This document shows, in pieces, positions 26,077 to 35,573 of a stretch of DNA of 64,000 nt. Every line of letters starts with the position of its first letter. Position 1 is the stretch's first letter. A program made the position numbers and the translations under genes. The notes beneath the pieces were generated by a model. The model had not been told where the DNA came from and made no database searches. It saw only the letters and a program-made list of their open reading frames with translations. Source of the DNA: Cohnella faecalis (GTDB lineage Bacteria; Bacillota; Bacilli; Paenibacillales; Paenibacillaceae); the NCBI RefSeq assembly GCF_003570905.1, contig NZ_QXJM01000039.1, positions 248,001 to 312,000 on the forward strand, read 5' to 3'.

Positions 26077-26829
26077 ATGGGGAAGCGAAAGCGGGACTTG
26101 CGCGGCAAGTCCTTCGTCTGGTTCGATCTGGGCTACACGCTGGTGTATAAGCCGCGGGAACGTGTCTATCGGTCGTTCCTGAGAGAGAACGGGATCGATC
26201 GAACCGAGGAGGAAGTCGGGCTGGCGTATCATCTGGCGGACAAATATTTCATGAGAGCGTACCCCGGGGTGCTGGCGAAGGAGGAGCGTCTTTATTTTCC
26301 ATGGTACCTTGGGGTACTCAATCATAAGCTCGGAGTGGAGTTCGGATTAAGTGCGCAGTATGAAAGGCTCATGGAGCTTCAACAGCGGGAGCGGAGCAAA
26401 TGGCAGCCTTATCCGTTCTCGGAATCGGTGCTGCGCAGCCTGAAGCGGGGCTCTATCGGAGTCGGCCTCATTAGCAACTGGGACGCGACGGCCCGGCGTT
26501 TGTTAGACGAGCACGGTCTGGCTCCGTATTTCGACGCTATCGGCGTCTCGTCCGAGGTCGGATGGACGAAGCCGGAGGAGTCTATTTTTCGTCATTCCTT
26601 CGCATTGGCGGGAGTCGCCCCGGAGGAATGCGTCTATGTGGGCGACAACTATTACGACGATATTGTCGGCAGCGCGCGCGTAGGCATGGATGCGATTCTC
26701 GTCAATCGGTACGGCCGGCTCGGAATAGAGGAGATCGATCATGAACCGACGGTCGCTTCGATCGAGTCGTTGCCGGAAATGGTTTTGCAACCCCATTCAA
26801 ATAACGGAGGCGATGAGCGTGTCGGCTGA
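26077..26829 (+). CDS. HAD family hydrolase
   Basis: 250 residues. Motif I is WFDLGYTLV (nucleophile D, but Gly where the second Asp of DxDxT sits), motif II LISNWD, motif III the Lys of TKPEESIF, motif IV YVGDNYYDDIVGS. The missing second Asp weakens the case for a standard phosphatase. It follows metY by three bases, so it is translated from the same transcript; role in sulfur metabolism unknown. Confidence 0.85.
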   Translation: MGKRKRDLRGKSFVWFDLGYTLVYKPRERVYRSFLRENGIDRTEEEVGLAYHLADKYFMRAYPGVLAKEERLYFPWYLGVLNHKLGVEFGLSAQYERLMELQQRERSKWQPYPFSESVLRSLKRGSIGVGLISNWDATARRLLDEHGLAPYFDAIGVSSEVGWTKPEESIFRHSFALAGVAPEECVYVGDNYYDDIVGSARVGMDAILVNRYGRLGIEEIDHEPTVASIESLPEMVLQPHSNNGGDERVG

Positions 26830-27109
26830 ACAAGCTCGTAAATATATATTATGGGGAAAGAAAGGCTGTTCTTATTGCGAGAGAGTGAAGGGCGTGCTAG
26901 CGGCGAACGATCAGGCTTATGCGATCGTCGATGTGGAGGGGAGAGACGACCTGAGAGACATCCTGGAGCTGAAATACGGCACCCGTCTCGTGCCGGTCGT
27001 CGAAGTTCAGAACCGCGAGAGCGGCGACGGGGTCTATGAGGCGTATGTTCATACCGAACTGGATCGCTTTGAGGCGTTGTTTGCGGAGAGCGCCCAAGTC
27101 GAGGCGTAG
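26819..27109 (+). CDS. Glutaredoxin-like protein
   Basis: 96 residues: YILWGKKGCSYCERVKGVL has the CxxC redox centre (CSYC), and RLVPVVEVQNR the cis-Pro loop (VPVVE). GTG at 26819 has GGAGG eight bases upstream; the ATG at 26813 is too close. It overlaps the HAD gene by 11 bases. It may supply electrons to a sulfur-metabolism enzyme in this operon. Confidence 0.8.
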   Translation: MSAEQARKYILWGKKGCSYCERVKGVLAANDQAYAIVDVEGRDDLRDILELKYGTRLVPVVEVQNRESGDGVYEAYVHTELDRFEALFAESAQVEA

Positions 27110-27120
27110 GAGGGGATAAC

Positions 27121-28146
27121 ATGTCCGTACGGCTGAGCATTCTGGACCAAACGCTGTTGAACCCGGGCGAAGATCCGGCTGCGGCGTTTCGCCAGACGAT
27201 CGAGCTGGCGCGGCTCGCAGAGAGTTGGGGCTATTACCGGTTCTGGGTATCCGAGCATCACGATTCCAATCTGGTTGCGGGTTCCTCCCCCGAAGTGCTG
27301 ATCTCGCATTTGCTGGCGCTCACGAGCACGATTCGCGTCGGCTCGGGCGGCGTTATGCTGCAGCATTACAGTCCCTACAAGGTAGCGGAAAATTTCAACG
27401 TGCTCGCTTCGTTGGCTCCGGGGCGCGTGGATCTGGGGATCGGGAGAACCCCCGGCGGGCTGCCGCATTCCATTCAGGCGCTGCAAAAAGGAGCGGTCGA
27501 GTCCCGGCCTCTGCCGGATAAAATCGAGGAGCTGAGAGCGTATATTCAAGATCGGCCATTGACGAAGCATGCGATTGCAGGACTCAAAGCGAGCCCTATT
27601 CCGCGCCAGCCGGCTTCTTTGTATTTGCTCGGGGCGAGCTCGTTGAGCGCGGAATCGGCGGCGAGCTTGGGCTTGCCTTATGTGTTCGCTCAGTTTATCA
27701 ACAACGACGAGGAAGAGGCCGCGAAAGCGTTCGAAGCCTATCGAGCCCGATTCGTCGCGGATTCCTATTCGCCGACGGTATCGAAGCCTGAGGCGCTGCT
27801 TGCCGTTCCCGTCATTACAGCCGATTCGGATGAGGAAGCGCAATCCCTGGCGGACGATTACCGGATCGTCCGTATTCATCTGGAGGGGGGGCGGATCATT
27901 ACGGTAGGCAGCGTCGAGCACGCGGAGGAATACGGCCGGCAGGCCGAGGAGAAATACCGCATTGAAGTGCGGCCGGCCTACGTCATTCACGGCGGCAAGG
28001 AACTCGTGCGCAAGCAGCTGCTCGAAGTCCGGGATCGCTACGGCGTCGACGAGTTCATCGTGATCGCTACCATCCGCGACGCTAAGAAACGGTTTCGTTC
28101 CTATGAGCTTCTAATGGAAGCCTTCTCCGAGGTTCCCGCCGTTTGA
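27121..28146 (+). CDS. LLM class flavin-dependent oxidoreductase
   Basis: 341 residues of luciferase-like TIM barrel in the MsnO8/YwcH group: LSILDQTLLNPGED, FWVSEHHDSNLVAGSSPEVL, GGVMLQHYSPYKVAENF, DLGIGRTPGG. It uses FMNH2 and oxygen. Placed last in the metY operon, it may attack an organosulfur compound. GGAGG precedes the ATG. Confidence 0.85.
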   Translation: MSVRLSILDQTLLNPGEDPAAAFRQTIELARLAESWGYYRFWVSEHHDSNLVAGSSPEVLISHLLALTSTIRVGSGGVMLQHYSPYKVAENFNVLASLAPGRVDLGIGRTPGGLPHSIQALQKGAVESRPLPDKIEELRAYIQDRPLTKHAIAGLKASPIPRQPASLYLLGASSLSAESAASLGLPYVFAQFINNDEEEAAKAFEAYRARFVADSYSPTVSKPEALLAVPVITADSDEEAQSLADDYRIVRIHLEGGRIITVGSVEHAEEYGRQAEEKYRIEVRPAYVIHGGKELVRKQLLEVRDRYGVDEFIVIATIRDAKKRFRSYELLMEAFSEVPAV

Positions 28147-28190
28147 GCGGGTTGCCGATTTAATACTCGGGTTAAACGCATGCATGAGCA

Positions 28191-28222
28191 AAGCCCCTTC
28201 GTCCTTAAGGACGAAGGGGCTT
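28191..28222 (+). terminator. Terminator of the metY operon
   Basis: AAGCCCCTTCGTCC pairs perfectly with GGACGAAGGGGCTT over a TTAA loop. The T run is weak (TTGTGTGGTTTGG). Confidence 0.75.
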
Positions 28223-28288
28223 GTGTGGTTTGGTCAACGGATTGCTTAACAGGCTAGGCTAAGACCGACAAGGTTCAGATCATCGCCC

Positions 28289-29092
28289 TTATTTCCTGTT
28301 CTTCTCCATCCATTGGACGCTCCAGTCCACGAGCGGCCGCTGCCGCAGCAAACGCACGTCGGCGTTTCCGACCTTGTGAACCAGGATGCTATGAGCTGCG
28401 TCGTACTCTTCGCCCAACCGGACAAAATCCTCGTCATCCACCGCTTGAGTATTGTAAGTCACCCATGTTCTCCGTCCGTCGATCATAATTGCGCTGCTCT
28501 CGTCGGCGAACCGTTTGGTAGGGAAATCGGCTCTGGTTTCGGCCAGATGCAACGACGTATTTTTGTCGTATCCGACGCCTATCAGCAGAATGTGTCCATC
28601 GAGCTCGTATAGTTTATCGACAGGAGAGCCTTTGCCGAAAATAACGCTTAAATCATGATCCTTCGTCAAATAGTCGGCATGCTTGCCTACTGCGGCTATC
28701 GATCGGGCAGGATGGTCCGATCTGCTGGCTCCGGGCCACTTCCGCAGCATTTCGGCGACGGTGCCCATCCCGATTGCGGGAGTGACTTCCTTGTCGTAAG
28801 CCGGCCAGTTCTCTCGAATAATCGGCCACCATTCAACAGGCACTTCCCAGTGCACGCCCGTTGTCGGATCGAGATTTTTCCAGGTTTGCGACGGCATCAT
28901 CAGCGTTCCTTCCTCGCCGACGATTTCCAACAGCGCGCGTATGACCGTTTCGGCGCCGCCCACGACAAAACCTAGGCTTTTGAGCGAGGTATGGACGAAT
29001 ATCGTCTGCCCTTCCGCTACTCCACAGCTTTTGAATTGATCGATCAGATCCTCTTTCGTCAAGACAACTCTCGTTTCTTTCGTTGTGGTCAT
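28289..29092 (-). CDS. AAC(3) family aminoglycoside N-acetyltransferase-like protein
   Basis: 267 residues of the Antibiotic_NAT fold: VFVHTSLKSLGFVVGGAE-like start (IFVHTSLKSLGF), GTLMMPSQTW, SRSDHPARSIAAVGKHA, LLIGVGYDKNTSLHLAE. The conserved Asp/His pair (DHP, SLHLAE) is intact. Many chromosomal Bacillota members do not act on aminoglycosides, so resistance is possible but not shown. Its 115-base leader holds a terminator overlapped by a short open frame. GGAGGAGA precedes the ATG. Confidence 0.85.
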   Translation of the reverse strand: MTTTKETRVVLTKEDLIDQFKSCGVAEGQTIFVHTSLKSLGFVVGGAETVIRALLEIVGEEGTLMMPSQTWKNLDPTTGVHWEVPVEWWPIIRENWPAYDKEVTPAIGMGTVAEMLRKWPGASRSDHPARSIAAVGKHADYLTKDHDLSVIFGKGSPVDKLYELDGHILLIGVGYDKNTSLHLAETRADFPTKRFADESSAIMIDGRRTWVTYNTQAVDDEDFVRLGEEYDAAHSILVHKVGNADVRLLRQRPLVDWSVQWMEKNRK

Positions 29093-29130
29093 TGAGAATC
29101 TCCTCCATTTGTACGTGGGAAAATGAAAAA

Positions 29131-29161
29131 AACAACCCCGCTCACAAGAAGCGGGGTTGTT
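29131..29161 (-). terminator. Leader terminator (attenuator) of the AAC(3)-like gene
   Basis: AACAACCCCGCT pairs with AGCGGGGTTGTT; on the minus strand it is followed by TTTTTTTCATTTT. It lies between the promoter and the start codon, 39 bases before the gene, where it would stop most transcripts. A second small hairpin CTGGC/GCCAG (29163-29175) precedes it. Confidence 0.8.
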
Positions 29162-29183
29162 GCTGGCATCGCCAGAAATGCAT
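29142..29183 (-). CDS. Leader peptide MHFWRCQQQPRFL
   Basis: Thirteen codons and TGA. Its last codons (CAA CAA CCC CGC) are the 5' arm of the attenuator and the stop codon lies in the loop, so a ribosome held here would prevent terminator folding. AAGGG lies two to three bases before the ATG, closer than usual. No protein evidence exists; the call rests on this geometry. Confidence 0.5.
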   Translation of the reverse strand: MHFWRCQQQPRFL

Positions 29184-29212
29184 AGCCCTTAAGTTGGCTT
29201 ATAATTTTCTAC

Positions 29213-29241
29213 ATTGTACCAGATGCGACAATACTCGACAA
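29213..29241 (-). promoter_or_regulatory. Promoter of the AAC(3)-like gene
   Basis: On the minus strand TTGTCG and TACAAT are 17 bases apart, placing the start near 29206 and giving a leader of about 113 bases. Confidence 0.6.
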
Positions 29242-29457
29242 TGTAAATTTGGAAATCCGGTAAATGGTCGAAAGTGGCACCATCTGGCGGATTTTCGAAA
29301 GTGCGCGGTCTGGCTGTTAGTCGTTAGAGAGAAGTTTGTTTGCACGGAATAGTCGGCAGTCGGTCGTTATGGGATGATTTGCGCCACCCGGCCATCCTTT
29401 GTAGATCGTATTGGGCAATCCGGGCACGTTCGGCTACCGTCGTCTCTGTCTGGAACG

Positions 29458-29650
29458 AGATAAAGCGAATTTTTCGTCTTATTTGTTCGATGCGATTGAT
29501 GGTTGAGCGAAATAAGACGATGAAGTCGTGCTATTTGGGTGCGGAGCTCGAAACGGAGGGCGATTGAGAGGCAATAAGACGAATTCTTCGTCTTATTGCA
29601 CCCTTGGTTAGTGGTCGCACATGGAATAAAACGATTTTTTCGCTTTATTG
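29458..29650. repeat. Cluster of AATAAGACGAA-type palindromes
   Basis: Three hairpins and one half-site share AATAAGACGAA...TTCGTCTTATT. The best (29571-29599) is a perfect 13-bp stem with a TTC loop; the others have one or two mismatches. The one nearest the monooxygenase stop may end that transcript. The rest of 29242-29457 shows no gene or clear signal. Confidence 0.7.
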
Positions 29651-29658
29651 TTTATTGG

Positions 29659-31062
29659 CTAGTTTGTTGGAGCGTTTCCGCTGGCTGCGACGGCTGTTGC
29701 GGTCGAATCTGCCTCGGTCGCGGCTTCTGCGAAAGGCAAGCTGTACCGGTTCGCCGGTACGGGCAGGCCGAGATGCTCCCGCAACGTCGAGCCTTCATAG
29801 TCGAGGCGGAACAATCCGCGCTCCTGCAGGAGCGGTACGACGAGCTCGACGAAGTCTTCGAGACCGTCCGGCAGCGAAGGCGCCATGAGCATGAAGCCGT
29901 CGGCGGCGCCTTCGGTGAACCAGAGTTCCAGCGTGTCGGCGATTTTTTCCGGCGTTCCGACGAGATGGTCGCCGCTGAAAGAGCCGGTCAGCAAGGAATA
30001 CAGCTCGCGCAGCTTCGGGTTTTCCCTGACGATAACTTCCTGATGCTTCTTGTAATCGGACTTGGTCAGCTCCAATTGGCCGAGACCGAGCTCTTCGGAG
30101 CGCGAATCGAGCGTATGGCCGCTGAAGTCGACGCCTTGGAAATAATCGGTCAGGAACGATAAGCCGGTCTCTTCGGTAATGAGACCTTCCAATCGCTTAA
30201 GCTTCTCTCTCGCTTCCTCCTCAGTTCTGCCGATGATCGGAGAAATGCCTTGGAGAATGAATACCTCCTCCGGATTGCGGCCGACGGCCGCGAGCTTGTC
30301 TTTGTACGACTGGTAGAAAGATTTGGCGTCCTCCAAGCTGTATTTGATCGAGAAAATCACTTCGCCGACTTTGGCGCTGAAATGCTGGCCGGCATCCGAA
30401 ATACCCGCTTGCACAAGCACGGGCTGCCCTTGCGGGGATCGGCCGATGTTGAGGGGACCCTCAACCGAGAAAAATTCGCTCTTGTGGTTCACCCGGTGTA
30501 GCTTGCCCGGATCGAAGAAGCGGCCGCTGTCCTTGTCGCGAACGAAGGCGTCGTCCTCCCACGAATCCCACAGTCCGCGGACGACTTCGAGGAATTGCTC
30601 CGCTCTCTTGTAACGGTATCCGTGGTCAAGGTGCTCTTCCGCTCCGAAGTTGCGGGCCGTATTGCCGGACAGATCGCGCGTTGTCACAATGTTCCAGCCT
30701 GCGCGTCCTTTGCTGATATGGTCGACGGACATGATCAGGCGCGCCATGTTGAAGGGCTCGATATAAGAGGTCGAGGCGGTTGCGACAAGGCCGATTCTGG
30801 AGGTCGCTCCGGCCAGCGCCGCGATCAGCGTAATCGGTTCGAATCGGTTCAGGATATTCGGATGGGACTGCTCGTTGATCGCCAGGCTGTCCGCCAGGAA
30901 GGCGATATCGAACTTTCCGCGCTCCGCGGTTTGCGCCAGCCGGCGGTAAAAGTCGATGTCGATGCTGGCGTCCGGCCGAGCGTCCGGAAGCCTCCACGAC
31001 GCGACGTGCATACCTGTTCCCACCATGTAGGCGGCCAGCTTGATTTGACGTTTTTTCGCCAC
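29659..31062 (-). CDS. NtaA/SnaA/DszA-type FMN-dependent monooxygenase
   Basis: 467 residues of large LLM-family monooxygenase: the N-terminus IKLAAYMVGTGMHVASWR, HISKGRAGWNIVTTRD, NFGAEEHLDHGYRYKRAEQF and QGQPVLVQAGISDAG are diagnostic. Such enzymes oxidise dibenzothiophene sulfone, nitrilotriacetate or related compounds with FMNH2 from a partner reductase. Next to a sulfonate-type ABC importer a desulfurisation role is likely. The upstream region contains CTCGGAATTATAGG, resembling the GGAATT half of a CymR site. The C-terminal 20 residues are Ala/Thr-rich. Confidence 0.9.
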   Translation of the reverse strand: MAKKRQIKLAAYMVGTGMHVASWRLPDARPDASIDIDFYRRLAQTAERGKFDIAFLADSLAINEQSHPNILNRFEPITLIAALAGATSRIGLVATASTSYIEPFNMARLIMSVDHISKGRAGWNIVTTRDLSGNTARNFGAEEHLDHGYRYKRAEQFLEVVRGLWDSWEDDAFVRDKDSGRFFDPGKLHRVNHKSEFFSVEGPLNIGRSPQGQPVLVQAGISDAGQHFSAKVGEVIFSIKYSLEDAKSFYQSYKDKLAAVGRNPEEVFILQGISPIIGRTEEEAREKLKRLEGLITEETGLSFLTDYFQGVDFSGHTLDSRSEELGLGQLELTKSDYKKHQEVIVRENPKLRELYSLLTGSFSGDHLVGTPEKIADTLELWFTEGAADGFMLMAPSLPDGLEDFVELVVPLLQERGLFRLDYEGSTLREHLGLPVPANRYSLPFAEAATEADSTATAVAASGNAPTN

Positions 31063-31165
31063 AGTGCGTTCACCCCTATAATTCCGAGTAAATTTAGCAG
31101 AATAATTTGAAAAGAATGTATCATAGCCTGGTAAAAGCCGTCAACCGCCGCTCGTTAACCATCTA

Positions 31166-31195
31166 TTGACAATTATGCGAGGAGAATGCTATGGT
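31166..31195 (+). promoter_or_regulatory. Promoter of the ABC importer locus
   Basis: TTGACA and TATGGT are 18 bases apart. Downstream lies TATCGGAATAATAAA, a candidate sulfur-regulator site. Confidence 0.5.
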
Positions 31196-31241
31196 TATAA
31201 AAACAAATACCGACTAATGTTATCGGAATAATAAAATAATC

Positions 31242-31289
31242 GACCGGACAACCGGAGATCCAGCCCGCATGGGAGGATCTCTTTTTTTG
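31242..31289 (+). promoter_or_regulatory. Sulfur-gene leader element of the permease gene
   Basis: GACCGGACAACCGGAGATCC: a CCGG/CCGG hairpin with an ACAA loop abuts a GAGATCC/GGATCTC terminator followed by T7. Compared with metY, the third pair of the hairpin changes from A-T to G-C and the stem C-G to T-A, so both stems covary. Confidence 0.55.
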
Positions 31290-31327
31290 TTTTTCCGATA
31301 GAATCCAAGGAGGTTGACCCCTGAACA

Positions 31328-32335
31328 ATGGAAATCGCCGAAAACATTCGCTATGGCGAAGCCCGAATTCGCCGCAAAGCAAGTGTATCTCTATCCGCCG
31401 CCGTTCGTTTGCTGCTTCCCTCCCTGAGTCTGATCGCCGTGCTGGCGATTCACTACCTGCTCCCCGACAAGCAGCCGGTCCTCAAGTCGGATATCTACGC
31501 TTATGCTATCGAGATTTTGCTGGCCGTCTACTTATTGTGGACCGGCGCTTCGTTCGTCTTCGAAGGAGCTCGCGCCAAGCTGCGATATCAAGCGCCGATA
31601 ACGGCGTTCATTATCTTGCTGATCGGTGCCTGGGAGCTGCTGACGCTTAAGCTCGACGCATTGCCGCTTCCGTATTTCCCATCGCCGGTGAAAATTACCG
31701 ATGCGCTCGTGAACGACCGGGAGAAGCTGTTCATCTGTACGCTGTACTCGCTTCGGTTGCTCGCGATCGGTTATCTGATCGGCGCTTTTTTTGGTGTGAT
31801 CACCGGAATTCTGATGGGGTGGTACAAACTGTTTCAGTATTGGGTGAATCCGTTCTTGCGGTTTATCGGGCCTGTTCCGGCTACCGCATGGATTCCCGTC
31901 GTTCTGCTCGTGTTTCCTTCCAGCTTTACCGCGAGCATCTTCCTCATTGCGCTAGGGACGTGGTTCCCCGTCTCCGTCATGACCTGGTCGGGGATCTCAA
32001 GCGTGAACAAATCGTTCTTCGAGGTTGCCAAGACACTGGGAGCTACGGAGAGGTATTTGGTGCTTCGCGTGGCGCTTCCGGCCGCTTTTCCGCTCATTTT
32101 CATCGGCTTGTTCATGGGGCTGGGAACTTCCTTCGTGACGCTGGTCGTCGCGGAAATGCTGGGAGTGAAGGCCGGACTAGGCTTCTATATCACTTGGGCG
32201 CAAGGCTGGGCTGAATATTACAAGGTATACGCCGCGCTGCTCATCATGGCCGTGCTGTTCTCGACAATCATTACGGTGCTGTTCAAGGTTCGCGATCGCG
32301 TTCTGATTTGGCAGAAAGGGTTGATCAAATGGTAA
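31328..32335 (+). CDS. ABC transporter permease (sulfonate/nitrate/taurine family)
   Basis: 335 residues. Two N-terminal helices precede the usual six-helix BPD core; the EAA loop is seen around [33 protein letters not shown]. The family is SsuC/TauC/NrtB. AAGGAGG lies 14 bases before the ATG, a long spacing. It overlaps the ATPase start by seven bases. This gene is in the clean part of the assembly; its last 245 bases recur at 39,121 and its tail also recurs inverted before that. Confidence 0.9.
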   Translation: MEIAENIRYGEARIRRKASVSLSAAVRLLLPSLSLIAVLAIHYLLPDKQPVLKSDIYAYAIEILLAVYLLWTGASFVFEGARAKLRYQAPITAFIILLIGAWELLTLKLDALPLPYFPSPVKITDALVNDREKLFICTLYSLRLLAIGYLIGAFFGVITGILMGWYKLFQYWVNPFLRFIGPVPATAWIPVVLLVFPSSFTASIFLIALGTWFPVSVMTWSGISSVNKSFFEVAKTLGATERYLVLRVALPAAFPLIFIGLFMGLGTSFVTLVVAEMLGVKAGLGFYITWAQGWAEYYKVYAALLIMAVLFSTIITVLFKVRDRVLIWQKGLIKW

Positions 32336-33124
32336 AAGCGGCGGAAGGCGGCCATATTTCCATACGCGACGTGTCTCGGGTGTTCGACGATCATGGAGCT
32401 TCGGTAGTCGCTTTGAACAAGGTGCAATTGGACATCCAGCCGGGCGAATTCATTTCGCTGATCGGTCCGAGCGGGTGCGGTAAGTCGACGCTTCTTCGCC
32501 TTGTTACCGGTCTCGATCTTCCGACCTCGGGTGAAATTTTGTTGGATGGCGAACCGATTCGGGAGTCCCATCATTCCCGCGGCTTGGTTTTTCAGGATCC
32601 GACGCTGTTTCCATGGAAAACGATCTGGAGCAACGTTGCGACGGGGCTTGAGGCGCGCGGTGTTTTGTCGAAGAACAAGGCGGAGGTGGATCGGTTTATC
32701 GAGCTCGTCGGACTGAAAGGGTTCGAGAAGGCGTACCCCCACCAACTGTCCGGGGGGATGGCGCAAAGGGCAGCTCTGGCCCGCGCGCTCGTGAACCATC
32801 CGAAGGTTCTGCTTCTCGACGAGCCGCTGGGCGCGTTGGACGCGTTCACTCGGATGAACCTGCAGGAGGAGATTTTGCGGATCTGGCAAGAACGGGGGAC
32901 GACGAATGCTGTTCGTGACTCACGATATGCGACGAGCTGTCTACTTGAGCGACAGGGGTTGTCGTCATGACGCCGCGTCCTGCGCAAATCAAGGAAGTGA
33001 TCCGGATTCCTCTGCTCGTTCCGAGAGCGCGAACAGCAACGCTTTCTTCGAATATCGTTCGAAAATATTGGAGACGCTGCAGCTCGTTCCGGGAAATCGA
33101 AGCTTGCCGGAGTACATCGTATAG
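32329..33124 (+). pseudogene. ABC transporter ATPase, copy A (broken after residue ~195)
   Basis: The first 195 codons are clean and carry Walker [10 protein letters not shown], the Q loop FQDPTLFPW, the signature LSGGMAQR and Walker [13 protein letters not shown] of an SsuB/TauB-type ATPase. From about 32,905 indels shift the frame, and the H loop (VTHD) and C-terminus must be taken from copy C. The true gene is probably intact: this 5' part plus 39,935-40,147. Confidence 0.8.
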
Positions 33125-33141
33125 GCGAAGGGAGCATCGAA

Positions 33142-34000
33142 ATGAGGTTGAAGCCTAAGAAGCGACTGATGGCGTAACGGCGCCGCTCCTGCTCGCGGCG
33201 GGATTGCTGCTGCCGGCCGGCTGCTCGGACCGAAGCGCGGCCTTCGCCTGCTCGCGACGGAGGCGGGGAAGCGAGGAAGGATTCGGAATCGGAATTTTCG
33301 GCTAGTCCCGAGAAAGCCTAAACGTGAACGAAGAAAGCGTCGTTGGAAGCGGAGTAACGAGAGGAGCAGTCCACTCTCGGAAGGCGAGGTCCGTATTGAG
33401 ATTTGGCCCAAAGGAGCAGGCCCGAAAGCCATGCTCAACTGCTCGCAAAAACCCGAGAGAGCCAAAGGCTCCTACGAGCTGAAGGGGAAATTCGCGGAGA
33501 AAGGACGTACTACGTTCATTAACCCAACATTACACCCCGAGGAGTACCGGACAGATCGACGATGCCAGCTTCGAATTCGAAATGTCAATAACGAAAGGGA
33601 CGCAGCGAGATCGAAAAAAGCGCTTAGAGGAATTACGGCGGGAGCTTCGCGCTGCTCCTATTTCTCCTGCGGCTGTGACGGCCAACGCCGAAACGGAAGC
33701 GGCATCGGCCGCTTCCCCTGGAGCCGACGGCCACGTTGCCGGCATGCCATATACCATGCCTCCGGATTGACGGGCAGCCCATCCAGGTGGCAACGACGAA
33801 ACGAAGACGATTCAATTGTCCCCAGGACCGACTCCCGCCGTCAAAGAGCTCGGAAATTACGAGAATGGAAGCGTTTCAAAAGTGAGGGCTGGATACGAGA
33901 CGCGTTGGCCAAAAGCTACGCTTGGGATGGGGAGCAATTCGTATTTATCGTATGGGAGCTAACCGGAAGGGCCTGGTTTCGCGACGCCGCGGGGGCCTTC
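33142..34000 (+). pseudogene. Copy A remnants of the YtkA-like lipoprotein and small membrane protein genes
   Basis: These bases align with the intact genes at 40,166-40,609 and 40,627-41,007 but carry many single-base insertions and deletions, so no frame stays open. They are best read as raw-read errors. Confidence 0.75.
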
Positions 34001-34545
34001 GTTAAGAGAGATTCCGCGGCGGAGCAGCTTTTCGCCCGGATTTTCAAGTCTTCGGCTGCCTAACGAGCCAAAGCACTCCGTCGACGATGTACGCGTCTTT
34101 GTCGATGAAGAAGGTGGACGGGATCGGCGGATCTGTAGCGCTTTCCGCCACCGAACCGTCCTTGGTCCAAAGAACGGGGAACGAGAATCCGTATTCGTCG
34201 GCAAATTCCCGCGCGGATTTCTGCGCTGTCGGCGCCGTCAGGTTGATGGCTATGTATGGTCAGTTCTTCTTTAGTATCGTGCAGCTGACAATCTCGGAGC
34301 TTCGTCCTTGCAAGACCGGAACCAGGACCGCCAAAAATTCAGACGGAGGTCTTGCCGCGGGAATGCCGCCACTTAATAAAGCTGCCATCGATCCCGGCGA
34401 GGGAGAAAGCGATGGAGCGAGATAACGATTTCCCGGTAGGCTTCTTCCGCCTCGCGGGCGGGGGCCGATTGGGCGCGGGAGCGCTTTCGGTCGATTGGTC
34501 GCGACAGAGATTGGAACAGACGAGGAAGATCAAGCCGCGCGGCTA
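34000..34545 (-). pseudogene. Copy A remnant of the TlpA-like thioredoxin gene
   Basis: It aligns with the intact gene at 41,004-41,576, with numerous indels. The region behind it (34,546-34,833) is the damaged copy of the promoter and leader seen cleanly at 41,600-41,735. Confidence 0.7.
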
Positions 34546-34833
34546 ACATCGAGCACACCAATGACGTAATCTTTATCAGTAAAAGAAACCTTCCATAGTC
34601 GACTAGTTATGACATTAATGTGTAATTGTCATTATATAACACTATAAATCCGATAGAATATAGAATTTAAAGGTGACCAGACAGGGAACGTTAAGCCATC
34701 CTTGAACGGGAAGGCGCCGGTCTCTCTTTTTCGTTCGCGTCAGAATTCCGGGAAAAGGGCGCAGCCGTATGCGTGTGAATCCATAAAGGTCTCATTGACA
34801 GTTATTCCTAACTAGGAGGCGAACCTAAACAGA

Positions 34834-35573
34834 TGAAGAACGTAGTCGCACAAAAGATTATGGGTATCGTGCAGCCGCCGTGCTTAGTAGCGGCGGTGTT
34901 TGTCCGGCTGTGGAGACTTCAAATAACAAGATAACGCTTCGGCCAGCCCGAGCGCTCCGCTTCCGGTTCGTCGTCGCAGCTGCTGCAGGCGGCAGGAGGA
35001 GCCAAGGCGCTCAGAAATGACGTTCGCTTACAGCGGAGAACTTGCGAAGCGCCTATCTATGCCGCGATCGAGAAAGGTTCTTTAAAGAAAGAAGGCCTGG
35101 ACGCGTTACGCTGGGTTCAGCAAGATTCGGAAACGTTGAAATCGGCCACTTGCCTCGGGCAAAGTTCGACGCACAGTCGGCAATTTCGCTTGGTTACAAG
35201 CCGATCGAGCAAGGGCTCGACCGTGAACTGACGGGAGGGCTGCGATTGCCGGAGCATTTGCAGCTTGTCGCTCCGGGCGATTCCGGTATCGAAATCCCGT
35301 GGCGCGAATCTCAAAGGCAAAATCATTGCGATGGACGTCATTCGCGGGAGGCCGCAAATTACGCTGTCGATCGCTTTGAAGCAAGCAAGGGCTGTCCGCA
35401 GAAAGACGTGGAATGAGAGCTTTACCCCTTCGCAGCAGCTTGCGACCGCCTGCGGAGAAAGGCGAGATCGCCGCGTTCATCGTTGGGATCCCGGCCGCTC
35501 AGCAAAGCTATCGACGATAAGAAGTCATGTGCGCCTGCTAAGCAACGGCCACGATTGAGCCGTTTCAAATCCG
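34834..35573 (+). pseudogene. Copy A remnant of the binding-protein gene, cut at the first fold
   Basis: It aligns with 41,840-42,572 of the intact gene and stops at the fold-back point, in the middle of the gene. Frame is lost repeatedly. Confidence 0.8.
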
